NCBI GenBank assembly: GCA_019114225.1
Contig: DXFW01000020.1
Location: 124,001 to 188,000, forward strand
Length of the DNA stretch: 64,000 nucleotides
Source of the DNA: Candidatus Allofournierella pullicola
Lineage (GTDB): Bacteria; Bacillota; Clostridia; Oscillospirales; Ruminococcaceae
Direction: 5' to 3'
The first letter of the stretch is position 1. Each line of letters opens with the position of its first letter. This document shows, one piece after another, positions 42,283 through 51,534 of the stretch. A program made the translations under genes and the position numbers. The notes under the pieces are model-generated. The model worked only from the letters and a program-made list of their open reading frames with translations. It was not told the origin of the DNA and ran no database searches.

Positions 42283-42756
42283 AATTAAATATGAAGGCTG
42301 TGACGAAGAGTGGCCGGAGATGGCCCGCTGCAGAGAGCCGGTGGTTGGTGCAAACCGGCGCGGAACGCCCCGCATGCCTGTCCCTTCCGAGCCGGAGCCT
42401 GAACCGCCCTTTCGGGCCAGTAGGGTCTCCCGCGTATGCTGCGTTAACGCATAGAGGTTGTTTGACTTCGAACAAAAGCAAAAGCTGTGACGAAGACGGA
42501 CCCGCAACGAATTTCCCAGAGAGCCGGGGGTGGTGTGATCCCGGTAAAGGACAGCGGTGTTCCCATCCCTTCCGAGCTGGAGGCCCCAAAGGCGAAAGCC
42601 GAGTAGGCGTCTCCCGAGAATGCTGCGTCAGTGCATAGAAGTTTGTGGACTTCGAAGAGGTGGCGGGCCAGTGCGTCCGCAATTTGAGTGGTACCGCGAG
42701 TGTAAAATTTTACACCCGTCTCAAAGCAAAAATCGCTTTGAGACGGGTGTTTTTCG
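42283..42756 (+). promoter_or_regulatory. Tandem T-box leader of the ilv operon (two stem I units, one antiterminator)
   Basis: Two related units each start GCTGTGACGAAG, carry the stem I AGAGAGCC motif (42332 and 42518) and a CCTTCCGAGC 3' arm (42383 and 42568), and end with similar stem II sequences (TCTCCCG, ATGCTGCGT, GACTTCGAA). Aligning with known T-boxes puts the specifier triplet just before CCTTCCGAGC: GTC (Val) at 42380-42382 and ATC (Ile) at 42565-42567. Only the second unit is followed by the T-box TGGTACCGCG (42689-42698) and a terminator. Uncharged tRNA binding should promote readthrough into ilvA. Confidence 0.88.
42712..42756 (+). terminator. T-box regulated terminator
   Basis: A 16-bp stem, ACACCCGTCTCAAAGC with its complement (42712-42750), 7-nt loop, then TTTTTCGTTT. 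It is the terminator form that competes with the antiterminator. Confidence 0.95.
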
Positions 42757-42786
42757 TTTCAGGGCAGTGTGGAAAGGGGAAAAAAC

Positions 42787-43977
42787 ATGTTATCTCTCGA
42801 CAAGGTATTCGACGCCCAGCGGGTGCTGAAAAACATCGTGCGGGAAACCGCGGTGGTGAGGGCCTTTGGCATTGCGCCGGAGTGCGAACTGTACCTGAAA
42901 CCGGAAAACCTTCAAATCACCGGCTCCTTCAAGGTGCGGGGCGCGGGCTACAAGATCGCAATGCTCACCGAAGAGGAAAAGGCCCGGGGCGTCATCGCCT
43001 GCTCGGCGGGCAACCACGCCCAGGGCGTGGCGCTGGCGGCCTCCAAGAACGGCATCAAATCCCTCATCTGCCTGCCGGACACCGCCCCCATCTCCAAGGT
43101 GGAGGCCACCAAGGGCTTTGGCGCAGAGGTCTGCCTGGTGGAAGGCTGCTACGATGACGCCTACAAAAAGGCTTTGGAACTGAAAGAAGAGATGGGCTAC
43201 ACCTTCGTGCACCCCTTCGACGACGAAAACGTCATCGCTGGCCAGGGCACCATCGCGTTGGAGATTCTCTCCCAGCTGGACAACATCGACGCCATCATCG
43301 TGCCGGTGGGCGGCGGCGGCCTGATTTCCGGCATTGCCTACACCGCCAAGCAGATCCGCCCGTCGGTAAAAGTATACGGCGTGCAGGCGGCGGGCGCGCC
43401 CAGCATGTTCAACTCCATCCACGACGGCGCCATCGAGTGTCTGGACAGCGTGCAGACCATCGCCGACGGCATTGCGGTGAAGCAGCCGGGCGAAAACACC
43501 TTCGCTCTGGTGCGGGACTATGTGGATGACATCGCCCTGGTGACCGACGACGAAGTGGCCTCGGCCATTCTGGCGCTCATCGAAAAGCAGAAGATGATCG
43601 CCGAGGGCGCGGGCGCGGTGGCGGTGGCCGCCGCCATGTTTGGCAAGTTCCCCCTGGCGGGCAAGCGGGTGGTGAGCGTGGTCTCCGGCGGCAACATCGA
43701 CGTGACCAGCCTATCCCGCGTCATCGACCGGGGTCTTCTGAACAGCGGCCGGTCCTCCAGCCTGCTCATCGAACTCATCGACAAACCCGGCCAGCTGAAG
43801 GACATCTCCCGTATCATCGCCGACTGCGGCGGCAACGTCACCGGCGTGCATTATGAAAAGGGCGCCACCGAGAGCGTGCACGGCGTGTTCCTTCGCATTG
43901 ACATGGAGACCCGTGACTTCGCCCATGTAAAACTCATCACCGACTCTCTCAAGGCCGAACACTTCAAACTTGTGTGA
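42787..43977 (+). CDS. ilvA: Threonine ammonia-lyase, biosynthetic type with ACT domain
   Basis: A 396-residue fold-type II PLP enzyme converting threonine to 2-oxobutanoate, the first step to isoleucine. The PLP Lys lies in TGSFKVRGAGYK, followed by the SAGNHAQGVALAA loop and VPVGGGGLISG. A single ACT-like domain ends the protein (about 320-396, LIELIDKPGQLKDISRII), probably for isoleucine feedback. AAAGGGG precedes ATG 42787. First gene after the T-box. Confidence 0.95.
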   Translation: MLSLDKVFDAQRVLKNIVRETAVVRAFGIAPECELYLKPENLQITGSFKVRGAGYKIAMLTEEEKARGVIACSAGNHAQGVALAASKNGIKSLICLPDTAPISKVEATKGFGAEVCLVEGCYDDAYKKALELKEEMGYTFVHPFDDENVIAGQGTIALEILSQLDNIDAIIVPVGGGGLISGIAYTAKQIRPSVKVYGVQAAGAPSMFNSIHDGAIECLDSVQTIADGIAVKQPGENTFALVRDYVDDIALVTDDEVASAILALIEKQKMIAEGAGAVAVAAAMFGKFPLAGKRVVSVVSGGNIDVTSLSRVIDRGLLNSGRSSSLLIELIDKPGQLKDISRIIADCGGNVTGVHYEKGATESVHGVFLRIDMETRDFAHVKLITDSLKAEHFKLV

Positions 43978-44011
43978 CGGCCCCCACACCACAACAAAGG
44001 AGGAAACCACC

Positions 44012-45685
44012 ATGATGCTTTCCGGCGCAGACATCCTTGTGAGGACCCTCATCGAGCAGGGAGTGGACACCGTCTTCGGCTACCCGGGCGGCCAGATCCT
44101 GAACGTCTACGACAGCCTCTATAAATACCAAAGCGAGATCACCCACGTTCTCGCCGCCCACGAACAGGGCGCCACCCACGCGGCGGACGGCTACGCCCGC
44201 ACCACCGGCAAGGTGGGCGTGGTCATCTCCACCTCCGGCCCCGGCGCCACCAACCTGGTCACCGGCATTGCCACGGCGTATCTGGACTCCATCCCCATGG
44301 TGGCGCTGTGCGGCAACGTGCCCACCACCCAGATCGGCACCGACAGCTTCCAGGAGATCGACATCACCGGCGTGACGCTGCCCATCACCAAGCACAACTA
44401 CTTCGTGGGCTCGGTGGACGAACTGGCGGACACCATCCGCGAGGCCTTCCGGCTGGCCCAGTCCGGGCGGCCGGGCCCGGTGCTCATCGACGTGCCCAAA
44501 GATGTGCAGACCGCTCTGTGCGAGTACGAGGCCCAGCCCCCGGTGACGGCGGACCCGCCCGCGGCGGCCAAGGAGCTGCGGGTGAAGCAGGCGGCGGCCC
44601 TTATCAACGCCGCCCGCCGGCCCTTCGTCTACTTTGGCGGCGGCCTGGTGGCCGCCGGGGCACAGAGCGAAATGCTGGCCCTGGCGGAAAAGCTGGACGC
44701 CCCCATCGGCTGCTCCCTCACCGGCATTTCCGGCATTCCCACCGACCATCCCCGCTTTTTGGGCATGCAGGGCATGCACGGCCACTACGCCAGCAGCCTG
44801 GGGCTGCACAACGCCGACCTCATCATCTCCCTGGGCGTGCGGTTCAACGACCGGGTCACCGGTGACCGCTCCCGCTTCGCTCCCGGCGCACGGATCGTGC
44901 AGATCGACGTGGACGGCTCGGAGCTTTCCAAAAACGTGCCCGCCGCGGTGGGTCTGCGGGGCGACGTGAAACAGACCCTGCAGCGGCTGCTGCCTCTGGT
45001 GAACGAGGTCAAGAACCCCGAATGGCAGGAAAAGCTGGCCAGGCTCCGGGCGGAGGAAGCTGAAAGTTCGGATAAGCGGCAGGGCCTGACCCCCCGCAAC
45101 GCCATCCTCACCCTGAACAAGTTTTTGGGCGAGAACACCCCGGTGGCCACCGACGTGGGCCAGCACCAGATGTGGGCGGCCCAGAACCTGGCCTTCAAAA
45201 AGCCCCGGCGTTTCGCCTCCAGCGGCGGCCTGGGCACCATGGGCTACGGCATGGGCGCGGCCATCGGCGCGGCCTACGGCACCGGCGAGCGCAGCGTTCT
45301 GGTCACCGGCGACGGCTCCTTCGGCATGTGCCTGAACGAGCTGGCCACCGCCGTGACCTACCGGGTGCCGGTGGTCATCCTGCTGATGAACAACGGCGTG
45401 CTGGGCATGGTTCGCCAGTGGCAGACGCTGTTCTACGGCAAGCGCTACTCCAACACCATCCTGGGCCGCAAGACCGATTTTGTGGCGCTGGCCAAGGCCT
45501 TCGGGGCCGAGGGCGAGGCGGTGGACACCCTGGAAGGCCTGGAGGCCGCCTTTGGCCGGGCCTTCGCCGCCGAGGGCCCCTACCTCATCGACTGCGCCAT
45601 CGAAAGGGACGAATTCGTGCTTCCCATGCTGCCCCCGGGCGGCAGCGTGGACGACATCATTGTAAAGGTGGGTGACGACAGATGA
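44012..45685 (+). CDS. ilvB: Acetolactate synthase, large (catalytic) subunit
   Basis: A 557-residue ThDP enzyme making acetolactate or acetohydroxybutyrate from pyruvate. The catalytic Glu is in AAHEQGATHAADGYAR, the FAD-binding region around GVRFNDRVTGD, and the ThDP motif GDGSFGMCLNELATA near the C-terminus with MNNGVLGMVRQWQ. AAAGGAGG lies 8 nt before ATG 44012. It overlaps ilvN by four bases. Confidence 0.96.
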   Translation: MMLSGADILVRTLIEQGVDTVFGYPGGQILNVYDSLYKYQSEITHVLAAHEQGATHAADGYARTTGKVGVVISTSGPGATNLVTGIATAYLDSIPMVALCGNVPTTQIGTDSFQEIDITGVTLPITKHNYFVGSVDELADTIREAFRLAQSGRPGPVLIDVPKDVQTALCEYEAQPPVTADPPAAAKELRVKQAAALINAARRPFVYFGGGLVAAGAQSEMLALAEKLDAPIGCSLTGISGIPTDHPRFLGMQGMHGHYASSLGLHNADLIISLGVRFNDRVTGDRSRFAPGARIVQIDVDGSELSKNVPAAVGLRGDVKQTLQRLLPLVNEVKNPEWQEKLARLRAEEAESSDKRQGLTPRNAILTLNKFLGENTPVATDVGQHQMWAAQNLAFKKPRRFASSGGLGTMGYGMGAAIGAAYGTGERSVLVTGDGSFGMCLNELATAVTYRVPVVILLMNNGVLGMVRQWQTLFYGKRYSNTILGRKTDFVALAKAFGAEGEAVDTLEGLEAAFGRAFAAEGPYLIDCAIERDEFVLPMLPPGGSVDDIIVKVGDDR

Positions 45686-46188
45686 ACCGATACACCATTG
45701 CGGTGCTGGTGCGCAACCAGTTCGGCGTTCTGAACCGGGTGACCAGCATGTTCCGGCGCCGTCAGTTCAACATCAGCGCGCTGACCGTGAGCGAGACCGA
45801 ATCCAACGAGCTCTCCCGTATCACCGTTGTGTTCAGCGGTGAGGAGGTCAAAAAGCAGCAGCTGGTCAACCAGCTCTACAAGCTGCCGGACGTGGAATCC
45901 ATCGAAGAGTTCACCGACGACGACTCCATCAGCTGCGAGCTGCTGCTCATCAAGATGGTCAACGAGCCGGACACCCGCGAAGAGATCCGCGCCGCCGCCT
46001 CCGCCTTCGGGGCAGACACGGTGGACTACGCCAAGGACTCGATGATCTTCCGTCTGGCGGACACCACCCGCCGCATTGACGATTTTCTCAACTTCATGCG
46101 GGACTACACCATTTTGGAAATCTGCCGCACCGGCTGCGTTTCGCTGCACAAGGGCAGCACCACCATTCGTCAGGCCATCAACTTCTGA
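45682..46188 (+). CDS. ilvN: Acetolactate synthase, small (regulatory) subunit
   Basis: A 168-residue regulatory subunit with an N-terminal ACT domain (YTIAVLVRNQFGVLNRVTSM, then NISALTVSETE) that binds valine, and the C-terminal domain ending ISF-like INF. ATG overlaps the ilvB stop (ATGA), so the subunits are coupled in translation. Confidence 0.95.
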   Translation: MNRYTIAVLVRNQFGVLNRVTSMFRRRQFNISALTVSETESNELSRITVVFSGEEVKKQQLVNQLYKLPDVESIEEFTDDDSISCELLLIKMVNEPDTREEIRAAASAFGADTVDYAKDSMIFRLADTTRRIDDFLNFMRDYTILEICRTGCVSLHKGSTTIRQAINF

Positions 46189-46227
46189 TGTGTTTCATAC
46201 CATATTTAATAAAAAGAAAAGGGGTAA

Positions 46228-47250
<1,023 letters not shown>

Positions 47251-47347
47251 CGGCGCGCTTCGCGCCGCCCCTTCCCCCGCGGCCTGCACCGGCCCGCGCG
47301 GGCCGGTACAGTGCCGGGCGCCGCTGTCTTTGAGGCAGCGGCGCCCC
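47251..47347 (+). other. Three-hairpin spacer between ilvC and ilvD
   Basis: Three GC-rich stems in a row: CGGCGCG with CGCGCCG (47251-47267), an 18-bp perfect palindrome CCGGCCCGCGCGGGCCGG (47289-47306), and GGGCGCCGCTG with its complement (47316-47346). None has a T-run. Likely to affect mRNA stability or partial read-through. Confidence 0.6.
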
Positions 47348-47367
47348 TTTGAAAGGAGACCGAACCG

Positions 47368-49026
47368 ATGAAAAGCGATTCTTTGAAATGCGGCACCCAG
47401 AACGCGCCGCACCGCGCCCTCTATCATGCGCTGGGCCTCACCGAAGAGGAGATCAGCCGCCCGCTGGTGGGCATTGTGAGCAGCTACAACGAGATCGTGC
47501 CCGGCCACATGAATCTGGACAAGATCGTGGACGCGGTGAAGCTGGGCGTGGCCATGGCCGGCGGCACCCCCATCGTCTTTCCCGCCATTGCCGTGTGCGA
47601 CGGCATTGCCATGGGCCACACCGGCATGAAATACTCGCTGGTCACCCGGGATCTCATCGCCGACTCCACCGAGGCCATGACCCTGGCCCACGGTTTTGAC
47701 GCGCTGGTGATGGTGCCCAACTGCGACAAGAACGTGCCCGGCCTGCTGATGGCCGCCGCCCGGCTGGACCTGCCCACCGTGTTTGTCAGCGGCGGGCCCA
47801 TGCTGGCGGGCCATGTGGACGGCCAGCGCACCAGCTTCTCCACCCTGTCGGAGGCGGTGGGCCAGTTCAACGCAGGCACCATCGACGAGGCCAAGCTGCG
47901 GGAATATGAGTGCAAGACCTGCCCCACCTGCGGCTCCTGTTCCGGTATGTACACCGCTAACTCCATGAACTGCCTCACCGAGGCCATGGGCATGGGCCTT
48001 CGGGGCAACGGCACCATCCCCGCCGTCTACTCCGCCCGGCTGGAACTGGCCAAGCACGCGGGCATGGCAGTGATGGACATGGTGCGCAAGGGCATTACCG
48101 CCCGCCAGATCATGACCAAGGAGGCGCTGATGAACGCCCTCACGGTGGACATGGCTCTGGGCTGCTCCACCAACAGCATGCTGCACCTGCCGGCCATCGC
48201 CCACGAGTGCGGCGTGGAACTGAATCTGGATGTGGCCAACGCCATCAGCGAGAAAACGCCCAACCTGTGCCATCTGGCTCCCGCCGGGCGCACCTACATC
48301 GAGCAGCTGGACGAAGCGGGCGGCGTGTACGCGGTGATGAACGAGCTGAACAAAAAGGGCCTTTTGAACACCGATTGCAAGACCGTCTCCGGCCGCACCA
48401 TCGGCGAATGCATTGCCGAGTGCCCCAACCTGGACACCTCGGTCATCCGCCCGGTGGAGGATCCCTACAGCGCCACCGGCGGCATTGCGGTGCTGCGGGG
48501 CAACCTTGCCCCCGAGGGCAGCGTGGTCAAGCGCAGCGCCGTTGCCCCCGAAATGCTGGTGCACGAGGGCCCTGCCCGGGTGTTTGACGGCGAGGAAGAA
48601 GCCCAAAAGGCCATCAACGCCGGCCTCATCAAGCCCGGCGACGTGGTGGTCATCCGCTACGAAGGCCCCAAGGGCGGCCCCGGCATGCGGGAAATGCTCA
48701 ACCCCACCTCCGCCATCATGGGCATGGGCCTGGGGAGCAGCGTGGCCCTCATCACCGACGGCCGGTTCAGCGGCGCCACCCGGGGCGCCTGCGTGGGCCA
48801 CATCACTCCCGAGGCGGCCTCCGGCGGCCTCATCGGTGTGGTGGAAGAAGGCGACCTCATCCGAATCGACATCCCCGGCCATTCCATCGAACTGCTGGTG
48901 GACCAGGCGGTGCTGGATGAGCGCATGAAACACTTTGTTCCCAAGAAAAAGGAGGTCACGGGTTACCTCAAGCGGTACGCCGCCCTGGTCTCCGGCGGCG
49001 CCTACGGGGCGATCCTGAACGGATGA
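47368..49026 (+). CDS. ilvD: Dihydroxy-acid dehydratase
   Basis: A 552-residue Fe-S dehydratase. Cluster Cys are in [10 protein letters not shown] and [28 protein letters not shown] and the C-terminal [24 protein letters not shown] (partial) are conserved. It converts dihydroxy acids to the keto acids of valine and isoleucine. GAAAGGAG lies before ATG 47368. Confidence 0.97.
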   Translation: MKSDSLKCGTQNAPHRALYHALGLTEEEISRPLVGIVSSYNEIVPGHMNLDKIVDAVKLGVAMAGGTPIVFPAIAVCDGIAMGHTGMKYSLVTRDLIADSTEAMTLAHGFDALVMVPNCDKNVPGLLMAAARLDLPTVFVSGGPMLAGHVDGQRTSFSTLSEAVGQFNAGTIDEAKLREYECKTCPTCGSCSGMYTANSMNCLTEAMGMGLRGNGTIPAVYSARLELAKHAGMAVMDMVRKGITARQIMTKEALMNALTVDMALGCSTNSMLHLPAIAHECGVELNLDVANAISEKTPNLCHLAPAGRTYIEQLDEAGGVYAVMNELNKKGLLNTDCKTVSGRTIGECIAECPNLDTSVIRPVEDPYSATGGIAVLRGNLAPEGSVVKRSAVAPEMLVHEGPARVFDGEEEAQKAINAGLIKPGDVVVIRYEGPKGGPGMREMLNPTSAIMGMGLGSSVALITDGRFSGATRGACVGHITPEAASGGLIGVVEEGDLIRIDIPGHSIELLVDQAVLDERMKHFVPKKKEVTGYLKRYAALVSGGAYGAILNG

Positions 49027-50210
49027 TGGACGCGAAGGAACTGAAGAATCTTGCCGCCGGGCTCCAGGCTCTGGCGGTGTTCCGGCCGCTGCTGGCCGAC
49101 CCGGTGCTGGCGGCGCTGACGGAATATCTGGGCTCGCCCGCCCCCGGGCGGTACGCCGCCTTCGTGGCGGCGCTGTACGAAGCCAACGGGGGCGGCCTGG
49201 GCCGGCACATCCTGCGCCTTTGCGAAGACAGCGCCAATGTCTATGTGCGCACGGTGGGCGCGGGCCAAACGCCGCCGGAGCACATGGCGGCGGCTCTGGC
49301 CGCCGAGCTGGACTGTTTGCAGCGGGTGGCGGACCTTGGCCCGGACGCATTGCTGGCGGCCCTGCCCGGCTCCCCCGTTCCCCTGCCCCGCTATGAGGCG
49401 GGCGGAACGGACCTGCCCGGCAGCTACATGCACCGGGTGCAGAACATCCACCGCTACGGCTACGGCGTGTGGGCGGCCAACCGGATGTTCTATCTGGACG
49501 AGGCGGGCCGTATCACCCCGGTGAGCCACCCGGACGCCACAAGCCTCGATGACCTGGTGGACTACGAAGCCCAGCGGGCCATTATCCTGCGCAACACCCG
49601 GGCGCTGCTGGAGGGCAAACCGGCGGCGAACATCCTGCTCACCGGCGACGCGGGCACCGGCAAGTCCTCGGCGGTGAAGGCCATCGGCAACGCTTTGTTC
49701 AGCGAAGGGCTGCGCGTCATCGAGGTGCGCAAGGACCAGCTGCGGGCCATCCCCCATGTGCTGGACGAGCTGGCGGCGAATCCCCTCAAATTTGTGCTGT
49801 TCATCGACGACCTCTCTTTTTTGAAGGACGACGACAACTACAGCGCCCTCAAGGCGGTGCTGGAAGGCTCGGTGACGGCCAAGTCGAACAACGTGGTGAT
49901 TTATGCCACCAGCAACCGTCGGCACATCATCAAGGAAAAATTCAGCGACCGGGAAGGCGACGAGGTGCACCGCAACGACACCATGCAGGAGCTGGTGAGC
50001 CTTTCGGAGCGGTTCGGCATCCACATCACCTTCTCCAAGCCCGACAAGGCCACCTTTTTGCACATCGTGCGGCACCTGGCCGCGGCGGGCGGGGTGCAGC
50101 TGCCCGCCGATGAACTGGAGCGCCGCGCCGAGCGCTACGCGCTGGAGCGGGGCGGGCGCAGCGCCCGTCTGGCCCGGCAGTTTGTGGACGGCCTGCTGGC
50201 CGGGATGTGA
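49023..50210 (+). CDS. DUF815-family AAA+ ATPase
   Basis: A 395-residue ATPase of unknown role. After about 185 helical residues come Walker [18 protein letters not shown], Walker [16 protein letters not shown] and the sensor [12 protein letters not shown]. The family is annotated as DUF815 and may load or remodel an unidentified partner. ATG 49023 overlaps the ilvD stop (ATGA; ATG 49026 also possible), so it is the last cistron of the ilv operon. Confidence 0.88.
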   Translation: MMDAKELKNLAAGLQALAVFRPLLADPVLAALTEYLGSPAPGRYAAFVAALYEANGGGLGRHILRLCEDSANVYVRTVGAGQTPPEHMAAALAAELDCLQRVADLGPDALLAALPGSPVPLPRYEAGGTDLPGSYMHRVQNIHRYGYGVWAANRMFYLDEAGRITPVSHPDATSLDDLVDYEAQRAIILRNTRALLEGKPAANILLTGDAGTGKSSAVKAIGNALFSEGLRVIEVRKDQLRAIPHVLDELAANPLKFVLFIDDLSFLKDDDNYSALKAVLEGSVTAKSNNVVIYATSNRRHIIKEKFSDREGDEVHRNDTMQELVSLSERFGIHITFSKPDKATFLHIVRHLAAAGGVQLPADELERRAERYALERGGRSARLARQFVDGLLAGM

Positions 50211-50215
50211 CAGCA

Positions 50216-50264
50216 AAAACGAGGGCGCTTTGTGCCGTTTTGCACAAAGCGCCCTCGTTTTCTT
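50216..50264 (+). terminator. ilv operon terminator
   Basis: A 20-bp stem, AAAACGAGGGCGCTTTGTGC with its complement (50216-50261), followed by TTTTCTTC. The symmetry also allows function on the other strand. Confidence 0.95.
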
Positions 50265-50361
50265 CTCCCATCGGCATGAAACAAAATGCGCCGTCTCCGC
50301 CGTTTAAAGGTCAACGAACCGTCCTGTCCCTTATCCGGGCAGGGCCAAAGGAGGAACATCC

Positions 50362-51387
50362 ATGAAACACATCTTCGCGGGGGCGCTTGCCTGCGCCGTT
50401 CTGCTGGCGGGCTGCTCCGCGCCCGCCCCCTCTTCCGGCGGGACGGCCAGCGTACCCGCCTCTGCCCCATCGTCCTCTCCCGCGTCCGAACCTTCCTCTG
50501 CCCCGGCGGCGCAGGAGGTGAGCCTGGAGGACTGGCGGGCCTCCATGCCTGCCAACGCCCCCGTCTTCACCTTTGCCGGCGCGGAGCCCTCGCTGAACGA
50601 GGATGTGCTCTGGCCCGACCAGGTGGAGCTGATCGTCCGGGCCTGGCAGGGCACCCTGGAAGAAGCGGACGCCGCCTTTGGCCTGCCCGCGGGTTCTTTC
50701 TCCGAGCTGGATGATCCGGACTATCCCCCGCCCGAAGGCGCCATGGCCATCCACGCCGAAGGGTATGTCCTGCCCAAGACCCCGGTGCAGCAGGTCACCG
50801 TGGACCTGCCTTGGGTGAGCCTCTCCTCGGAGAGCACCAGCACCGGCACTCTGCCCGCCGCGCTGGACGAGCAGGCGGCAGGAGCTCTGGCCGCCGCCCG
50901 TTATTTCCTCTATTATCACCACGGAATGCACCACGGTCTTGAACCCAGCGACTACGACAACGCCACCGACAGCTACGTTGTGACCGAGGGCGCAATGTAC
51001 ACCCGCTACAGCGAACTGGAGCAGTTCCTGGGCTGTGTGTTCACCCCCGAGGCTTACGGCGAAATGATGGGCGGCCCCCTTGCCGCGGGCGAAGCCCCCG
51101 CCCCCAGCCTATTCTACCAGGGCGAGGGCGACACCATCCGTTACATGATGGGTGACCGGGGCGGCAGCATTACCTTCTGCGGCGCGGTGTTCACCGAGCC
51201 CGCTCTGCAGCCGGACGGCAGCCTGCTGTTCTGGCAGCTTTCGCTGAACCTGGACGATCTGGACGGGAACTTTGCGGGCTGGGGCGAAGGCGTGCAGCAC
51301 ACTCCCACCCTGGCTTTTGCCACTCCGGTGCGGCTGGTGCCTTCCGACAACGGCTGGCGGGTGGCAGAGTATTCTCTGCCCAATTGA
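50362..51387 (+). CDS. Secreted lipoprotein of unknown function
   Basis: A 341-residue protein with a lipoprotein signal: MKHIFAGALACAVLLAGC, with LAGC the lipobox and Cys18 the lipidated residue. A Ser/Pro/Ala-rich linker (about 20-50) leads to a folded domain with Trp/Tyr-rich stretches and no motif recognised. GGAGG lies before the ATG. Single gene between two terminators. Confidence 0.8.
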   Translation: MKHIFAGALACAVLLAGCSAPAPSSGGTASVPASAPSSSPASEPSSAPAAQEVSLEDWRASMPANAPVFTFAGAEPSLNEDVLWPDQVELIVRAWQGTLEEADAAFGLPAGSFSELDDPDYPPPEGAMAIHAEGYVLPKTPVQQVTVDLPWVSLSSESTSTGTLPAALDEQAAGALAAARYFLYYHHGMHHGLEPSDYDNATDSYVVTEGAMYTRYSELEQFLGCVFTPEAYGEMMGGPLAAGEAPAPSLFYQGEGDTIRYMMGDRGGSITFCGAVFTEPALQPDGSLLFWQLSLNLDDLDGNFAGWGEGVQHTPTLAFATPVRLVPSDNGWRVAEYSLPN

Positions 51388-51399
51388 GCACATCAAACA

Positions 51400-51434
51400 C
51401 AAGGGCCCGGTCAGGCTGATCGGGCCTTTTGTAT
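51400..51434 (+). terminator. Terminator after the lipoprotein gene
   Basis: AAGG and GCCCG pair with CGGGC and CTT around an 11-nt loop (51400-51428), then TTTTGTATTT. Confidence 0.75.
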
Positions 51435-51460
51435 TTGGGGTCTGCTTTCTCGTTTTTCCC

Positions 51461-51490
51461 TTGCCTCCGGTGTTTTGTTGGGTCTATAAT
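51461..51490 (+). promoter_or_regulatory. Promoter of the 654-residue solenoid gene
   Basis: -35 TTGCCT (51461-51466), 18-bp spacer, -10 TATAAT (51485-51490), 44 bp before ATG 51535. Confidence 0.65.
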
Positions 51491-51534
51491 GAAAAAAAGC
51501 GCACCACCGTCAAGTGCGGGAAAAGGAGCAGGCC

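Noticed and set aside
42394-42482. A separate antiterminator/terminator for the first T-box unit
   Set aside because: I searched this stretch for TGGNACC and a terminator with a T-run and found neither; only a small TTGTTTG/CGAACAA hairpin is present.
42296-42660. Possible 5S rRNA gene(s) in the ilv leader
   Set aside because: Short stretches such as TGACGAAGA and TTCCCATCCC look like clostridial 5S, but the AGAGAGCC apical motif, TGGTACCGCG and terminator show a T-box leader.
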